From a bacterium (GTDB lineage: Bacteria > AUK180): a DNA stretch of 13,247 nt. Below, piece after piece: positions 1-7,689 of this stretch; the first letter of the stretch is position 1, and every line of letters begins with the position of its first letter. Location of the stretch: NCBI GenBank assembly GCA_030622125.1, contig JAUXGM010000055.1, forward strand, positions 1 through 13,247, in the 5' to 3' direction. The translations under genes and the position numbers were made by a program. Under the pieces are notes generated by a model that saw only the letters and a program-made list of their open reading frames with translations, did no database searches and was not told the DNA's origin.

Positions 1-1385
1 CCTTTTGTCCTCTCCATCAATTTTCCCATAAAAAATCCAATAAGATTTGTCTTCCCATTTTTATAAAGCTTTGTTTCATTTGGATTTTCTTTAATTATAT
101 CTTTAATGATCTTCTCCAGATCGGATTTATTTGATAGAACACTCACATTTCCTTCTTTTATGATCTTTTTATAATCGCCACCTTTTAATAATAACGGCAA
201 TATCTCTTTAAATATCTTTCCCGTTAGTTCATCTGTCGCTATCTTGTTCACAATGTTTGCAAAAACCTCCGGTGTCATTAAAATATTTGAAAAACTCCGC
301 CCTAATTTTTTTAGATTATAATTGATATCGCCGATCATCCAGTTTACGATCTTTTCATAATGCACACAATGTTTTGATGTTTCAATAAAATAATTATAAG
401 AATTGATATTATTGGATACTAAATACGCTCCGTTCAATGATAATTTATAATCGTTTATAAGATAACTTATAGCCAAATTAGGTGTTATTCCCAATTTCTC
501 CCTGATCTCATATACCCTTTTCTCATTGAGAAGGATCGGAGGAATATCAGGTTCAGGAAAATATCGATAATCACCGGCTGTTTCTTTCACTCTCATTAAT
601 TTGGTTTCTTTATTTTTGGTATCCCACATTCGTGTTTCATCTCTCATTTTTCTACCCTTTTTAAGTTCATTTATTTGCCTTTTACGCTCATAATTAATGG
701 CATTTCGGACAGCAGTAAATGAGTTTAAGTTCTTTATTTCCACCTTGTAACCGGGCTTGGTATTACTTTCATCTGTAATTGATATATTTGTATCAACTCG
801 CAATGAACCCTCCTCCATATTGCAATTTGAAATATCCAAAAATTCAGCTGTTCTTTTAAGAAATTCGAGATACGCTAATGTCGATTTGGAATCCTTGAAT
901 TCCGGATTTGTTACGATCTCTAAAAGCGGAACACCACTTCTATTATAATCGATCAAGCTCTCTTTATTTAAGGAATCTTCCTTATGAATAAGCTTTGCAG
1001 AATCCTCTTCAATGTGTATCCTTTCAATATTTACCTTATACTCTTTCTTTTCAGAATAGTAGTGGAATTCACCGTCATAACCAATAGGATAATCATTCTG
1101 AGTGATCTGATAATTTTTAGGACAATCAGGGTAAAAATAATTTTTTCTATCAAATCTTGTAAATAGATTGATCTTGCAATTTAGGGCATGAGCCATCTTT
1201 ATTCCCATAAGGAGAACATTTTTATTAAAAACGGGAAGGGTTCCCGGTTGTCCGGTGCAGATCGGGCAAATATTGGTATTAGGCACATCTCCGTAATTAT
1301 TTTTACAGTTACAAAAAATCTTTTTGCCGGTATTAAGTTGCAGATGCGTTTCAAGTCCGATAACCGAATAATATTTTTTTTTCAT
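1..1385 (-). CDS. gatB: Asp-tRNA(Asn)/Glu-tRNA(Gln) amidotransferase subunit B, 3' end cut by window
   Basis: GatB phosphorylates the misacylated Glu-tRNA(Gln) or Asp-tRNA(Asn) and passes it to ammonia supplied by GatA. The reverse strand reads open from an ATG at 1385 to the window edge, giving 461 residues. Visible features are the N-terminal IGLETHLQL motif (residues 9-17), a likely zinc site C25-x-C27 and C40-x2-C43, HIEEDSAK (124-131) in the kinase pocket, and the GatB signature YNRSGVPLLEIVTNP (147-161). After these come the conserved ETR and MR-KE motifs and DYRYFPEPDIPP. The C-terminal helical YqeY-like tail is present up to a MGKLMERTKG stretch, so only about a dozen residues are missing compared with the usual 475-485. 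The start overlaps the gatA stop as ATGA, with an AGGAC ribosome site upstream. A run of nine A follows the ATG. Identification is secure. Confidence 0.96.
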   Translation of the reverse strand, partial: MKKKYYSVIGLETHLQLNTGKKIFCNCKNNYGDVPNTNICPICTGQPGTLPVFNKNVLLMGIKMAHALNCKINLFTRFDRKNYFYPDCPKNYQITQNDYPIGYDGEFHYYSEKKEYKVNIERIHIEEDSAKLIHKEDSLNKESLIDYNRSGVPLLEIVTNPEFKDSKSTLAYLEFLKRTAEFLDISNCNMEEGSLRVDTNISITDESNTKPGYKVEIKNLNSFTAVRNAINYERKRQINELKKGRKMRDETRMWDTKNKETKLMRVKETAGDYRYFPEPDIPPILLNEKRVYEIREKLGITPNLAISYLINDYKLSLNGAYLVSNNINSYNYFIETSKHCVHYEKIVNWMIGDINYNLKKLGRSFSNILMTPEVFANIVNKIATDELTGKIFKEILPLLLKGGDYKKIIKEGNVSVLSNKSDLEKIIKDIIKENPNETKLYKNGKTNLIGFFMGKLMERTK

Positions 1386-2767
1386 TTTATGGTCCTCATT
1401 AATTTGGCAGAAAATTTCAGAAGGTCCATATCATTTTTAGCACTTGCTATTAACTGCATGCCTATGGGCAATCCCTCGGATGTTTCATAGATCGGCAAGG
1501 TGAGGGCGGGACTTCCGATTATATTAGGTATTACCGTAAAAACATCATTGTAATACATTACAACGGAATCATCTATTTTTTCTCCTATTTTAAATGGTGG
1601 AGTTGGCGCGGTAGGAAGTAAAATAAAATCAACAGTGCTAAATAATGCTTCATAATTTTTTTTCATCAATGCCCTAATTTTTAGTGCTTTTTTATAATAC
1701 TCATCCTTGTATCCGGCAGCAGTAACATAAGTTCCAAGAAGTATCCTTTTTTTAACCTCTTTTCCAAATCCAATTTCTCGTGTCTTTGTCAACATCTTTT
1801 GATAATTCTTTTCTTCCCTTCTTAAACCGTATTTTATCCCATCATATCGTGCAAGGTTTGAAGCTGCTTCGGCTGTTGAAAGTATGTAATAAAGCGGTAT
1901 GGAATATTCTAAAAATGGTGGTGATATATTGACAAGTGTAACATTTATTTTCTCAAGATCATTGATCATTTTTTGATATGCATCTCTTACCTTTTGGCTT
2001 ACAGGGAGATCATCGAAATTATTAAGTACGCCTACTATTTTCCCTTTTAAATTTATTCCCCGATAATTAATATGCTCCATTTCGTTTATTTCTCTGTCAA
2101 GGTATGATGATAGATCATAAGGATCCTTTCCATTCATAATAGATGTTACAAGTGCTATATCATCTATGGAGTTGGCAATGATTCCAATCTGATCAAATGA
2201 AGATGCGAGTGCAACAAGACCACGCCTTGAAAAAAGCCCATAAGTCGGTTTATAACCACAAAGTCCGCAAAAAGAAGCAGGCTGCCGGACAGAGCCTCCC
2301 GTATCGGTTCCAAGAGCAAATGGGACAATTCCAAGTCCAACCGAAGCCGCAGCTCCACCTGAGCTACCGCCAGGGACATAATCGGAATTTATTGGATTTC
2401 TTGTTATCTTATATGCAGAATTTTCTGTAGAGGAACCCATAGCAAATTCATCCATATTTGTTCTCCCAACGACATAAGCTCCCTCCTCTAATAATTTCTC
2501 TACAACATAAGCAGAATAATTCGCAGTATAATTTTCAAGGATATTTGAACCGCAGCTTACCTTATGATCTTTGAAAAGTATGTTATCCTTGATCGAAAAT
2601 GGAATATTTTTAAGCCGCCCCGATTTTTTTTTAGTTACTTTATCCATATCAAAAATCTCTATAAATGCATTATATTTTTTTTCATATTTAGATATTGTTC
2701 CTGAGACAGTTGATCTGATCGTATCAAACGGTTTGTTCATTAAAGAATTTATATCAATTTTTTTCAC
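1382..2767 (-). CDS. gatA: Asp-tRNA(Asn)/Glu-tRNA(Gln) amidotransferase subunit A
   Basis: This is the glutaminase subunit of GatCAB. It hydrolyses glutamine and channels ammonia to GatB. The 461-residue protein is an amidase-signature enzyme with the full Ser-cisSer-Lys triad: Lys60 in FSIKDN, cis-Ser135 in GGSSGG (133-138) and nucleophile Ser159 in TDTGGSVRQPA. The spacings agree with those of known GatA enzymes. GRTNMDEFAMGSSTE (101-115) and the C-terminal PALTLPI / GLPIGMQLIA motifs also match. It is slightly shorter than the usual ~485 residues but looks complete at both ends. The start is GTG at 2767, overlapping the gatC stop (GTGA) and preceded by GGGAG at seven bases. It lies between gatC and gatB in the common gatCAB order and is probably translationally coupled to both. 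Confidence 0.97.
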   Translation of the reverse strand: MKKIDINSLMNKPFDTIRSTVSGTISKYEKKYNAFIEIFDMDKVTKKKSGRLKNIPFSIKDNILFKDHKVSCGSNILENYTANYSAYVVEKLLEEGAYVVGRTNMDEFAMGSSTENSAYKITRNPINSDYVPGGSSGGAAASVGLGIVPFALGTDTGGSVRQPASFCGLCGYKPTYGLFSRRGLVALASSFDQIGIIANSIDDIALVTSIMNGKDPYDLSSYLDREINEMEHINYRGINLKGKIVGVLNNFDDLPVSQKVRDAYQKMINDLEKINVTLVNISPPFLEYSIPLYYILSTAEAASNLARYDGIKYGLRREEKNYQKMLTKTREIGFGKEVKKRILLGTYVTAAGYKDEYYKKALKIRALMKKNYEALFSTVDFILLPTAPTPPFKIGEKIDDSVVMYYNDVFTVIPNIIGSPALTLPIYETSEGLPIGMQLIASAKNDMDLLKFSAKLMRTIK

Positions 2768-3063
2768 TTACTATCTCCCTTTATCGGAGGAACTAACCCC
2801 ATATTCTTTTCACTTTTTGGAAATGAATTTATTATCTTATCTCTATCAAATTCCATTTTTTTGCCCTGTGAAAATTGATTATTTACCTGTTGAAAAATAG
2901 TATTTCCAATAACAAAATTATCGGAAAGCCCTTGAATTCTTTCAACTTCTTGAACAATATTCCCAAAATCTTCAAGTATTTTATCATATTCGGTTCTATC
3001 AATATTTAGTTTTGCAAGATCTATGATCTTTTGCAGTATCTTTTTATTTATTTTTGAATTCAT
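2764..3063 (-). CDS. gatC: Asp-tRNA(Asn)/Glu-tRNA(Gln) amidotransferase subunit C
   Basis: GatC is a small scaffold that wraps the GatA-GatB interface and stabilises the complex. The 99-residue protein has the expected N-terminal helical hairpin: LAKLNIDRTEYDKI at about 16-29, then DFGNIVQEVERI. A loop follows, then the C-terminal RDKIINSFPKSEKN...VPPI segment that resembles the family's 'R-D-E-V ... VP-V' ending. Length is normal. The ATG at 3063 has GGAGG nine bases upstream and is the only sensible start, because the next Met lies at residue 70. The first 20 bases overlap the 3' end of the molybdenum hydroxylase gene in another frame, so the gat genes sit inside a longer transcript. The downstream junction with gatA is a four-base GTGA overlap. 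Confidence 0.93.
   Translation of the reverse strand: MNSKINKKILQKIIDLAKLNIDRTEYDKILEDFGNIVQEVERIQGLSDNFVIGNTIFQQVNNQFSQGKKMEFDRDKIINSFPKSEKNMGLVPPIKGDSK
2775..2779 (-). promoter_or_regulatory. Ribosome binding site deciding the GTG start of gatA
   Basis: GGGAG lies seven bases upstream of the GTG at 2767, inside the 3' end of gatC. It supports GTG as the start, overlapping the gatC stop in GTGA. Confidence 0.7.
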
Positions 3064-5332
3064 TGTATAGGTCCTCCGATCTTAACGGCAGATTAAAAAG
3101 CCTTTTTTTTGTAGCACTATATATTGCATTTCCTATTGCCGGTGCTATTGCCATAAGCGGCATCTCTCCCATCCCCTTTGCTCCGAAAGGTCCTTCTTCG
3201 AAAGGTTTTTCAACGATTATCGGTTTCAGTTCCCCAATATCCATTATTGTTGGAATAAGATAGGTAGAAAAATTATTTGATAGTATCTTTCCGCCTTCAA
3301 GTATCATATCTTCATAAAGACTATACCCGATACCTTGAACAGTGCCACCTTCTATCTGTCCTTCTGCAAGCGTAGGGTTTATTGCTTTTCCAAATTCCTC
3401 TGCCGAATAAAGTGAAATTACAGTTGTTTGATAGGTAACAAGATCAACCTCAATCTCAACAAAATTAGTTGTATAAGAGTAGACGACATAAGCATCTCCT
3501 TGACCATTTTTGTTATTATAAGTGGTCATTGACGGTAGATACCACGATGCCTCTATCATTTTTACTCTATTTAACCACGCTTTTTCAGAAAGTTCTTTGA
3601 AGCCGATAATGAACCTTCCGGTTTCATATATTTTTTCATTTTTAAATTCAATTTTAGAACCTTTTTTCACAATACCCTTTTTTATCATAAATTTTATCAA
3701 ATTAGATTTTAATCTTTCCGCTGCGAGTTTTATGGCATTTCCTGAGATAAATGTTGCTCTTGAAGCAACAGTCGGACCGGAATCACTTACTTTTTCAGTA
3801 GTAACTCTTGACGGACTTACATTTTCAACTGATATACCAAAATAATCAGCAGCGATCTGCGAAAGTACCGTATACATCCCCTGCCCCATCTCTGTTGTTC
3901 CTACTGCAAACTGCACTGAACCATCTTTTGAAATAGATATGAGAGCACTTCCTTTTTGTAAAGGTCCGCCCCTTGCTCCAAGACCGACACCGTAAAACAT
4001 TGAGGCAGCACCGATACCTCTTTTCTTATATTTATTTTTTGCATTGAATTTTTCAATTTTATCTTTCCGTGCCGACCACTTAAATTCCTTTTTTCCAACC
4101 CTTATTGTATCTCTTATTCCAATACTATCCTTTAATTTCTGTCCTGTTGCCGTGATATCACCTTTTTTAAAGGCATTTATCTCTCTGATCTTAACGGGAT
4201 CAATGCCAAGTTTTTCTGCTGCAATATCCATTTGGGACTCTCCTGCAAATATGATCTGTGGTGTACCGAATCCTCTGTATGCACCACACGGAACCTTATT
4301 TGTTGCCATTCCGTAGCCGTTTATCTCCACTGCATCACAGGTGTAAGGTCCAATTGCATGGATAACACCTCTCCAAAGAACAATTGGGGTTAATGTTGAA
4401 TAAGCACCGGCATCAAGATAATAGTTTACCTTAACGCCAAGAAGAGCTCCATTTTTTGAGAAAGCAGATTCATATTCAATGTAGGCAGGATGACGTTTAC
4501 TCATTACGGAAATATCTTCTTCTCTGGAAAGAATATATTTTACAGGTTTTTTTGTTTTATAAGAAAGTAAAGCGGCGATCTCTGCAACGATACTTGGAAC
4601 ATCTTCCTTACCACCGAATGCTCCACCTGTTGTCATTAGGTTTACAGTTACCCTACTTAGATCAATTCCAAGGATCGTAGCTACTCCTTCCTGAACATAG
4701 AAAGGACACTGCATTGAACCAAAAATGGAAAAACGACCATTTAGATCGTGGGATGCTACCATAGATTGAGTTTCCAGATAAGCATGCTCCTGATAATTCG
4801 TCGAATATTTATTTTTAATTATCAGATCGGCATTTTGAAATGCCTCTTTTACCCCACCTCTTTTAATATGATATTCTTGAAAAATATTCTCCGAAAACCT
4901 TTTATTCACTATGTGCTTTTTCTTTATACTCTCCTCAATAGTTATAACCCTGGGTTCTTTCTCAACCTCAATCTCTATTTTGTCTTTTGCTTCTTCTATC
5001 GCTTCATAAGATTCTGCTGCTATGAGTGCGATCGGTTCACCATAATATCGTATCCTTTTCTCAACAAGGAGCGGTTGATCATCAAAAACAACAGGAACAA
5101 GGTTTCTGCCCGGAATGTCTTTATAGGTTAATACCGCTTTAACACCGGGAACCTTTTTCGCTTTTTCAATGCCAAGCTTAATTATTTTTCCGCTTTCTAC
5201 ATTACTTCTGTAGACACCCGCAAATAAAAGTCCGGAAAGAATTATGTCATCGGTATATATTGAACTTCCTTTGACCTTTTCTTCCCCATCTTTTCGGACA
5301 ATGGATCTTCCTACATATTTTTTTTTATCCAT
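3044..5332 (-). CDS. Xanthine dehydrogenase-family molybdopterin-binding subunit
   Basis: This 762-residue protein is the molybdenum-cofactor subunit of a xanthine oxidase-family hydroxylase, which would hydroxylate a purine or other heterocycle or an aldehyde. The N-terminal aldehyde oxidase/xanthine dehydrogenase a/b hammerhead (about 15-125) begins KVKGSSIYTDDI. The cofactor-binding domains follow: Q208 in SMQCP, GGAFGGKED (236-244), AYRGFGTPQ (351-359), GTTEMGQGM (478-486), SDSGPTVASR (516-525) and the catalytic Glu723 in AKGMGEMPL. By motif alignment from memory, Glu243, Arg321 and Phe355 fall where bovine xanthine oxidase has its purine-binding Glu802, Arg880 and Phe914. That favours a purine hydroxylase over an aldehyde oxidase. 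No 2Fe-2S subunit, FAD subunit or cofactor gene is in the window, so partners must be elsewhere. The start overlaps the thiC stop (TAATG) and is followed by nine A. Family is secure; substrate is uncertain. Confidence 0.88.
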   Translation of the reverse strand: MDKKKYVGRSIVRKDGEEKVKGSSIYTDDIILSGLLFAGVYRSNVESGKIIKLGIEKAKKVPGVKAVLTYKDIPGRNLVPVVFDDQPLLVEKRIRYYGEPIALIAAESYEAIEEAKDKIEIEVEKEPRVITIEESIKKKHIVNKRFSENIFQEYHIKRGGVKEAFQNADLIIKNKYSTNYQEHAYLETQSMVASHDLNGRFSIFGSMQCPFYVQEGVATILGIDLSRVTVNLMTTGGAFGGKEDVPSIVAEIAALLSYKTKKPVKYILSREEDISVMSKRHPAYIEYESAFSKNGALLGVKVNYYLDAGAYSTLTPIVLWRGVIHAIGPYTCDAVEINGYGMATNKVPCGAYRGFGTPQIIFAGESQMDIAAEKLGIDPVKIREINAFKKGDITATGQKLKDSIGIRDTIRVGKKEFKWSARKDKIEKFNAKNKYKKRGIGAASMFYGVGLGARGGPLQKGSALISISKDGSVQFAVGTTEMGQGMYTVLSQIAADYFGISVENVSPSRVTTEKVSDSGPTVASRATFISGNAIKLAAERLKSNLIKFMIKKGIVKKGSKIEFKNEKIYETGRFIIGFKELSEKAWLNRVKMIEASWYLPSMTTYNNKNGQGDAYVVYSYTTNFVEIEVDLVTYQTTVISLYSAEEFGKAINPTLAEGQIEGGTVQGIGYSLYEDMILEGGKILSNNFSTYLIPTIMDIGELKPIIVEKPFEEGPFGAKGMGEMPLMAIAPAIGNAIYSATKKRLFNLPLRSEDLYNEFKNK

Positions 5333-6642
5333 TATTTCAGCATCTCCAATACATCACCGTATTTACCGGTTAAATATGGTTTTAATCCTTTCATAGAACA
5401 GAATTTGCCGCACATAGTACAAACATCACTATCATCGGGTGATGATTCCGATCTCATTTTATTAAATTTTTTAGGGTCAATAGAAAGGCTTTCCATTTTT
5501 TTCCAATCCAAATTTATTCTTGCATCCGCCATCTTAATATCCCATTTTTTTGCATCGGATCTCTTTACAATATCCGCACTATGAGCTGCGATTCGTGTAG
5601 CGATAACACCTTCACGAACATCTTCAAGGCTTGGTAATCTTATGTGTTCCGCCGGTGTAACATAACATAAAAAATCGGCTCCCTCTGCTGCTGCAATCGC
5701 TCCGCCTATTGCCGATGTTATATGATCATATCCGGGAGCAATATCTGTAACGACCGGACCTAAAATATAAAAAGGTGCATTGTTACAGAGTTTTTTCTCT
5801 ATCTGTACATTTGTTTTGATCTCATCTATCGGAATGTGTCCCGGACCTTCTATCATTACCTGAACGCCCTTAGACCATGCTTTTTTTGTTAATTCTCCAA
5901 GTATCATAAGTTCCATGATCTGTGGTTTATCGGTAGAATCATTGATGCAGCCGGGTCTTAATCCATCACCAAGTGAAAGTGTAACATCATATTGCTTTGC
6001 CATATCAAGTATCTCATCAAAATGGGTGTAGATAGGATTTTCCTTCCTATTTTTTAACATCCAGCCGGTCAAGAACCAACCGCCTCTCGATACAATGAGA
6101 TCCTGCCTTTTCTGAAGAACAAGCTGTCTTATTACCTCTCTTGTCACACCTGCATGAATGGTTATAAAGTCCACACCATCTGTAATGTGTTTGAATATTC
6201 CCGCAAGTATTTCCTTCTCTGTCATATCCGGGATCGATCTGCCGTTTTCTACTGCTGTAACTGCTGCTTGATATATTGGAACCGTACCAACCGGAACAGA
6301 GGAGTTTTTAACGACTGCCCTTCTCATTTTATCAATATCCCCACCGGTGGATAGATCCATTACGGCATCTGCGCCTACCTCAATTGCAATCTTTAATTTT
6401 TTAAGTTCATAATCGTAATCTATCATATCGGAAGATGTCCCTATATTTGCATTTACCTTTGTCCATAATCCCTGTCCAACTCCTCTGATATCTGAAAAAT
6501 TATGCCTTTTATTTTTCGGAATGGCTATGGTGCCGTTTTTTAAACCGTTTAAAATAAATTCTACTGAAACCTTTTCATATTCAGCAACTTTTTTCATTTC
6601 TTCTGTAATGATATTTTGTAATGCCTTCTCTCTCTGTGTCAT
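5332..6642 (-). CDS. thiC: Phosphomethylpyrimidine synthase ThiC
   Basis: ThiC is a radical-SAM-type enzyme that rearranges aminoimidazole ribotide into hydroxymethylpyrimidine phosphate (HMP-P), the pyrimidine half of thiamine. The 436-residue protein matches the short bacterial/archaeal form, which lacks the N-terminal extension of the ~600-residue enterobacterial type. Core motifs are present: NANIGTS (64-70), HAGV (163-166), SLGDGLRPG (223-231), EGPGHIP (265-271) and GYDHITSAIGGA (304-315). The C-terminal [4Fe-4S] motif is C408-x2-C411-x3-C415. The ATG at 6642 overlaps the upstream ThiD2-ThiE stop (ATGA) and has AAGGAG seven bases before it. BzaA/BzaB/BzaF, the anaerobic dimethylbenzimidazole paralogues, are a possible alternative. 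The adjacent thiE makes ThiC much more likely. Confidence 0.94.
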   Translation of the reverse strand: MTQREKALQNIITEEMKKVAEYEKVSVEFILNGLKNGTIAIPKNKRHNFSDIRGVGQGLWTKVNANIGTSSDMIDYDYELKKLKIAIEVGADAVMDLSTGGDIDKMRRAVVKNSSVPVGTVPIYQAAVTAVENGRSIPDMTEKEILAGIFKHITDGVDFITIHAGVTREVIRQLVLQKRQDLIVSRGGWFLTGWMLKNRKENPIYTHFDEILDMAKQYDVTLSLGDGLRPGCINDSTDKPQIMELMILGELTKKAWSKGVQVMIEGPGHIPIDEIKTNVQIEKKLCNNAPFYILGPVVTDIAPGYDHITSAIGGAIAAAEGADFLCYVTPAEHIRLPSLEDVREGVIATRIAAHSADIVKRSDAKKWDIKMADARINLDWKKMESLSIDPKKFNKMRSESSPDDSDVCTMCGKFCSMKGLKPYLTGKYGDVLEMLK

Positions 6643-7688
6643 AATAAAACTCCTTCTTTCCCAAAATCATCTATGTAATTTTTAAGATTTTCTTCAATGT
6701 TTCCATTGAATATATCCGATACACCGGCGATCATATTGATACCCGAATTTAATAATTTCTTAGCACGGTACCTATTTATACCACCAATACCTACAATAAA
6801 ATAGCTACTATATTTTTCTGCTAACTGAATTGCAAGATTTTCACCGATCTCCTTTCCTGCATCTTTTTTCGTTTTAGTCTTGTAAATAGGACCTAATCCA
6901 ATATAATCAACGCCTACTTCGAAATATTTTATTAGTTCCTTTTCATTTCTTGCAGAAACGCCTACGAGCATACTGTTATCAACAAGTTCCTTTACTTTTT
7001 TGTATGGCAGATCGTTTTGTCCGATATGAATACCATTTGCTCCAATGGAAATTGCAATATCAATCCGATCATTTATTATTAAAACCGTATCCGGAAGCTC
7101 TTTTCTAATGTGTTTTGCCGCTTTATAAAATTCATTGGTGTCGACTTCCTTCATTCTCAACTGCAAAACTGCGATCTTGTAATTTTTTAGAATATCTATT
7201 ACATCTTTAAATTTTTTATCATAAGCATTCGGTGAAAATACCGGATATATCTTTTTTGAATAAAATATTTTTGATTTTTTATTAAAAAATTCCGCCATTT
7301 TCTTTTCAATGTCATAAAACTGATATCTTAATTTTTCAATCTTCTTTGAAAGTTCCTTATCATAGAGTTTTAGATACTCCTCTACCGTTCTTATCGCTTC
7401 TTTTACCCTGCCTGCATTTGCATAAAATATATCCTCAACACCAATACGAATAATCTCTTCCTCGGTAGATATTGTTTTACCTACATCCATTGCTATATCT
7501 CTTGAGATATAAAGTTGTGTTATCTTAAACCGTTTTTTTAGAAAGGAGGTAAAATCGTGTTTGAATGTCTTTGAGATATTCGTCATCTGCGGATCATCAA
7601 AATAAAATCTGAATAGTTCCTCAATAACACGCATTCCCTCATTAAATCTATTTAGATTGACATCAATGATCCTCTTTATCTTGTCCAA
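6639..7688 (-). CDS. thiE: ThiD2-ThiE fusion: HMP-P kinase domain plus thiamine phosphate synthase
   Basis: The 349-residue protein has two parts. Residues 1 to about 130 form an all-helical domain beginning IIDVNLNRFNEGMRVIEE, recognised as the ThiD2 family, known as a monofunctional HMP-phosphate kinase often fused to ThiE. Residues about 146-345 are a ThiE TIM barrel, which joins HMP-PP to thiazole phosphate. Motifs there are QLRMK (176-180), INDRIDIA (205-212), GIHIGQNDLP (219-228), VGVSARN (242-248), DYIGLGPIYKTKTKKDAG (261-278) and GIGGI (300-304). The start is TTG at 7688, supported by GGAGGG six bases upstream and by the family N-terminus. It begins one base after the GH57 stop and overlaps thiC by four bases. 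Together with ThiC it covers HMP-P synthesis, phosphorylation and coupling; thiazole genes are not in the window. Confidence 0.93.
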   Translation of the reverse strand: MDKIKRIIDVNLNRFNEGMRVIEELFRFYFDDPQMTNISKTFKHDFTSFLKKRFKITQLYISRDIAMDVGKTISTEEEIIRIGVEDIFYANAGRVKEAIRTVEEYLKLYDKELSKKIEKLRYQFYDIEKKMAEFFNKKSKIFYSKKIYPVFSPNAYDKKFKDVIDILKNYKIAVLQLRMKEVDTNEFYKAAKHIRKELPDTVLIINDRIDIAISIGANGIHIGQNDLPYKKVKELVDNSMLVGVSARNEKELIKYFEVGVDYIGLGPIYKTKTKKDAGKEIGENLAIQLAEKYSSYFIVGIGGINRYRAKKLLNSGINMIAGVSDIFNGNIEENLKNYIDDFGKEGVLL

Positions 7689-7689
7689 T

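Noticed and set aside
3044-5332. Carbon monoxide dehydrogenase large subunit (CoxL)
   Set aside because: The characteristic active-site loop with the AYRCSFR-type Cys is missing. The corresponding motif is AYRGFGTPQ, as in xanthine dehydrogenases.
5332-6642. BzaF-type 5-hydroxybenzimidazole synthase instead of ThiC
   Set aside because: It is a paralogue of similar length, but the four-base overlap with the ThiD2-ThiE gene and the absence of cobalamin lower-ligand genes favour ThiC.
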